This document shows, piece by piece, positions 5,746 through 5,846 of a DNA stretch of 5,846 nt; the first letter of the stretch is position 1, and the number at the start of each line of letters is the position of its first letter. The stretch is from Promethearchaeota archaeon (lineage in GTDB: Archaea > Asgardarchaeota > Lokiarchaeia > Sigyniarchaeales > SOKP01). Below the pieces are notes generated by a model, which was not told where the DNA came from, made no database searches, and saw only the letters and a program-made list of their open reading frames with translations. The position numbers were made by a program, and so were the translations under genes. The stretch spans positions 1 to 5,846 of the forward strand of contig SDNM01000112.1 of NCBI GenBank assembly GCA_004524385.1. Reading direction: 5' to 3'.

Positions 5746-5845
5746 AAATTGTACTTTTTTTTACCATATGATGCGGTTTATAAGACTCTTTAGCTCTTCT
5801 TAAGCCTGAGATTCCCAAATCTTGCTCTCGATTAATTAAATTAGC
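5738..5845 (-). CDS. Possible 3' end of a convergent gene, truncated by the window edge
   Basis: One minus-strand frame stays open from the right edge at 5845 to a TAG at 5738-5740. It encodes 35 residues that include NREQDLGISGLRRAKESYK and a short end STIFK. The other two minus frames close almost at once. The non-overlapping part of this stretch (5763-5846) is about 36% GC, like the genes and clearly above the intergenic gaps, which supports coding. It would overlap the PHP stop by 8 nt, and the T8 tract at 5755-5762 would encode Lys codons. I do not recognise the family. The length is too short to be sure, and chance openness remains possible. Confidence 0.4.
   Translation of the reverse strand, partial: ANLINREQDLGISGLRRAKESYKPHHMVKKSTIFK
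5755..5762 (+). terminator. T8 terminator after the PHP gene
   Basis: Eight consecutive T residues start 10 nt after the PHP stop codon, the same hairpin-less arrangement seen after the SCP2 gene. It would end the transporter-PHP unit. It may lie inside the 3' end of a convergent minus-strand gene. Confidence 0.5.
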
Positions 5846-5846
5846 A

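Noticed and set aside
1..5846. Mobile element, CRISPR array, defence island, tRNA or rRNA
   Set aside because: No transposase or integrase motif, no regularly spaced repeats beyond the single 39-bp duplication, and no tRNA- or rRNA-like segment was seen on either strand.

Overview
The window looks like chromosomal DNA of an AT-rich archaeon. The genes are moderately AT-rich and the gaps between them are extremely so. Start regions carry archaeal BRE/TATA-like boxes at the distance expected for leaderless or very short-leader transcripts, and gene ends carry long T tracts without a preceding hairpin. An F420/flavin luciferase-like oxidoreductase, an SCP2 lipid-binding protein and a FadD-like acyl-CoA ligase together would fit an Asgard (Lokiarchaeia-like) genome. 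That placement is an inference from style and gene content; no taxonomic marker is present.

Layout, left to right. Positions 77-991 (+) encode a luciferase-like, probably F420-dependent oxidoreductase. A stand-alone SCP2 sterol-carrier domain protein follows at 1048-1476 (+), 56 nt downstream and with the only clear Shine-Dalgarno site in the window, so the two may share a transcript. Converging on them is a long-chain fatty-acid-CoA ligase (1624-3390, -). The 147-nt convergent gap holds two opposed T-tract terminators and a duplicated copy of the ligase gene's 3' end. An AT-rich divergent promoter region (about 3391-3546) separates the ligase from a 12-TM major facilitator transporter (3547-4848, +). 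A PHP-domain metal-dependent phosphoesterase (4876-5745, +) follows 27 nt later. The right edge has a T8 tract and a possible truncated minus-strand gene that overlaps the PHP stop.

The first three genes suggest fatty-acid or acyl-CoA handling: the ligase makes acyl-CoA, the SCP2 protein may bind a lipid or acyl-CoA, and the oxidoreductase may act on a carbonyl or lipid-like substrate. The transporter and PHP protein form a second unit whose substrate cannot be read from sequence. No mobile element, CRISPR array, rRNA or tRNA was seen. The most unusual structure is a 39-bp-period tandem duplication of the last 11 codons and stop of the ligase gene. The spacer between the two copies is the inverse complement of part of the repeat, which gives two mutually exclusive hairpins around the stop codon.
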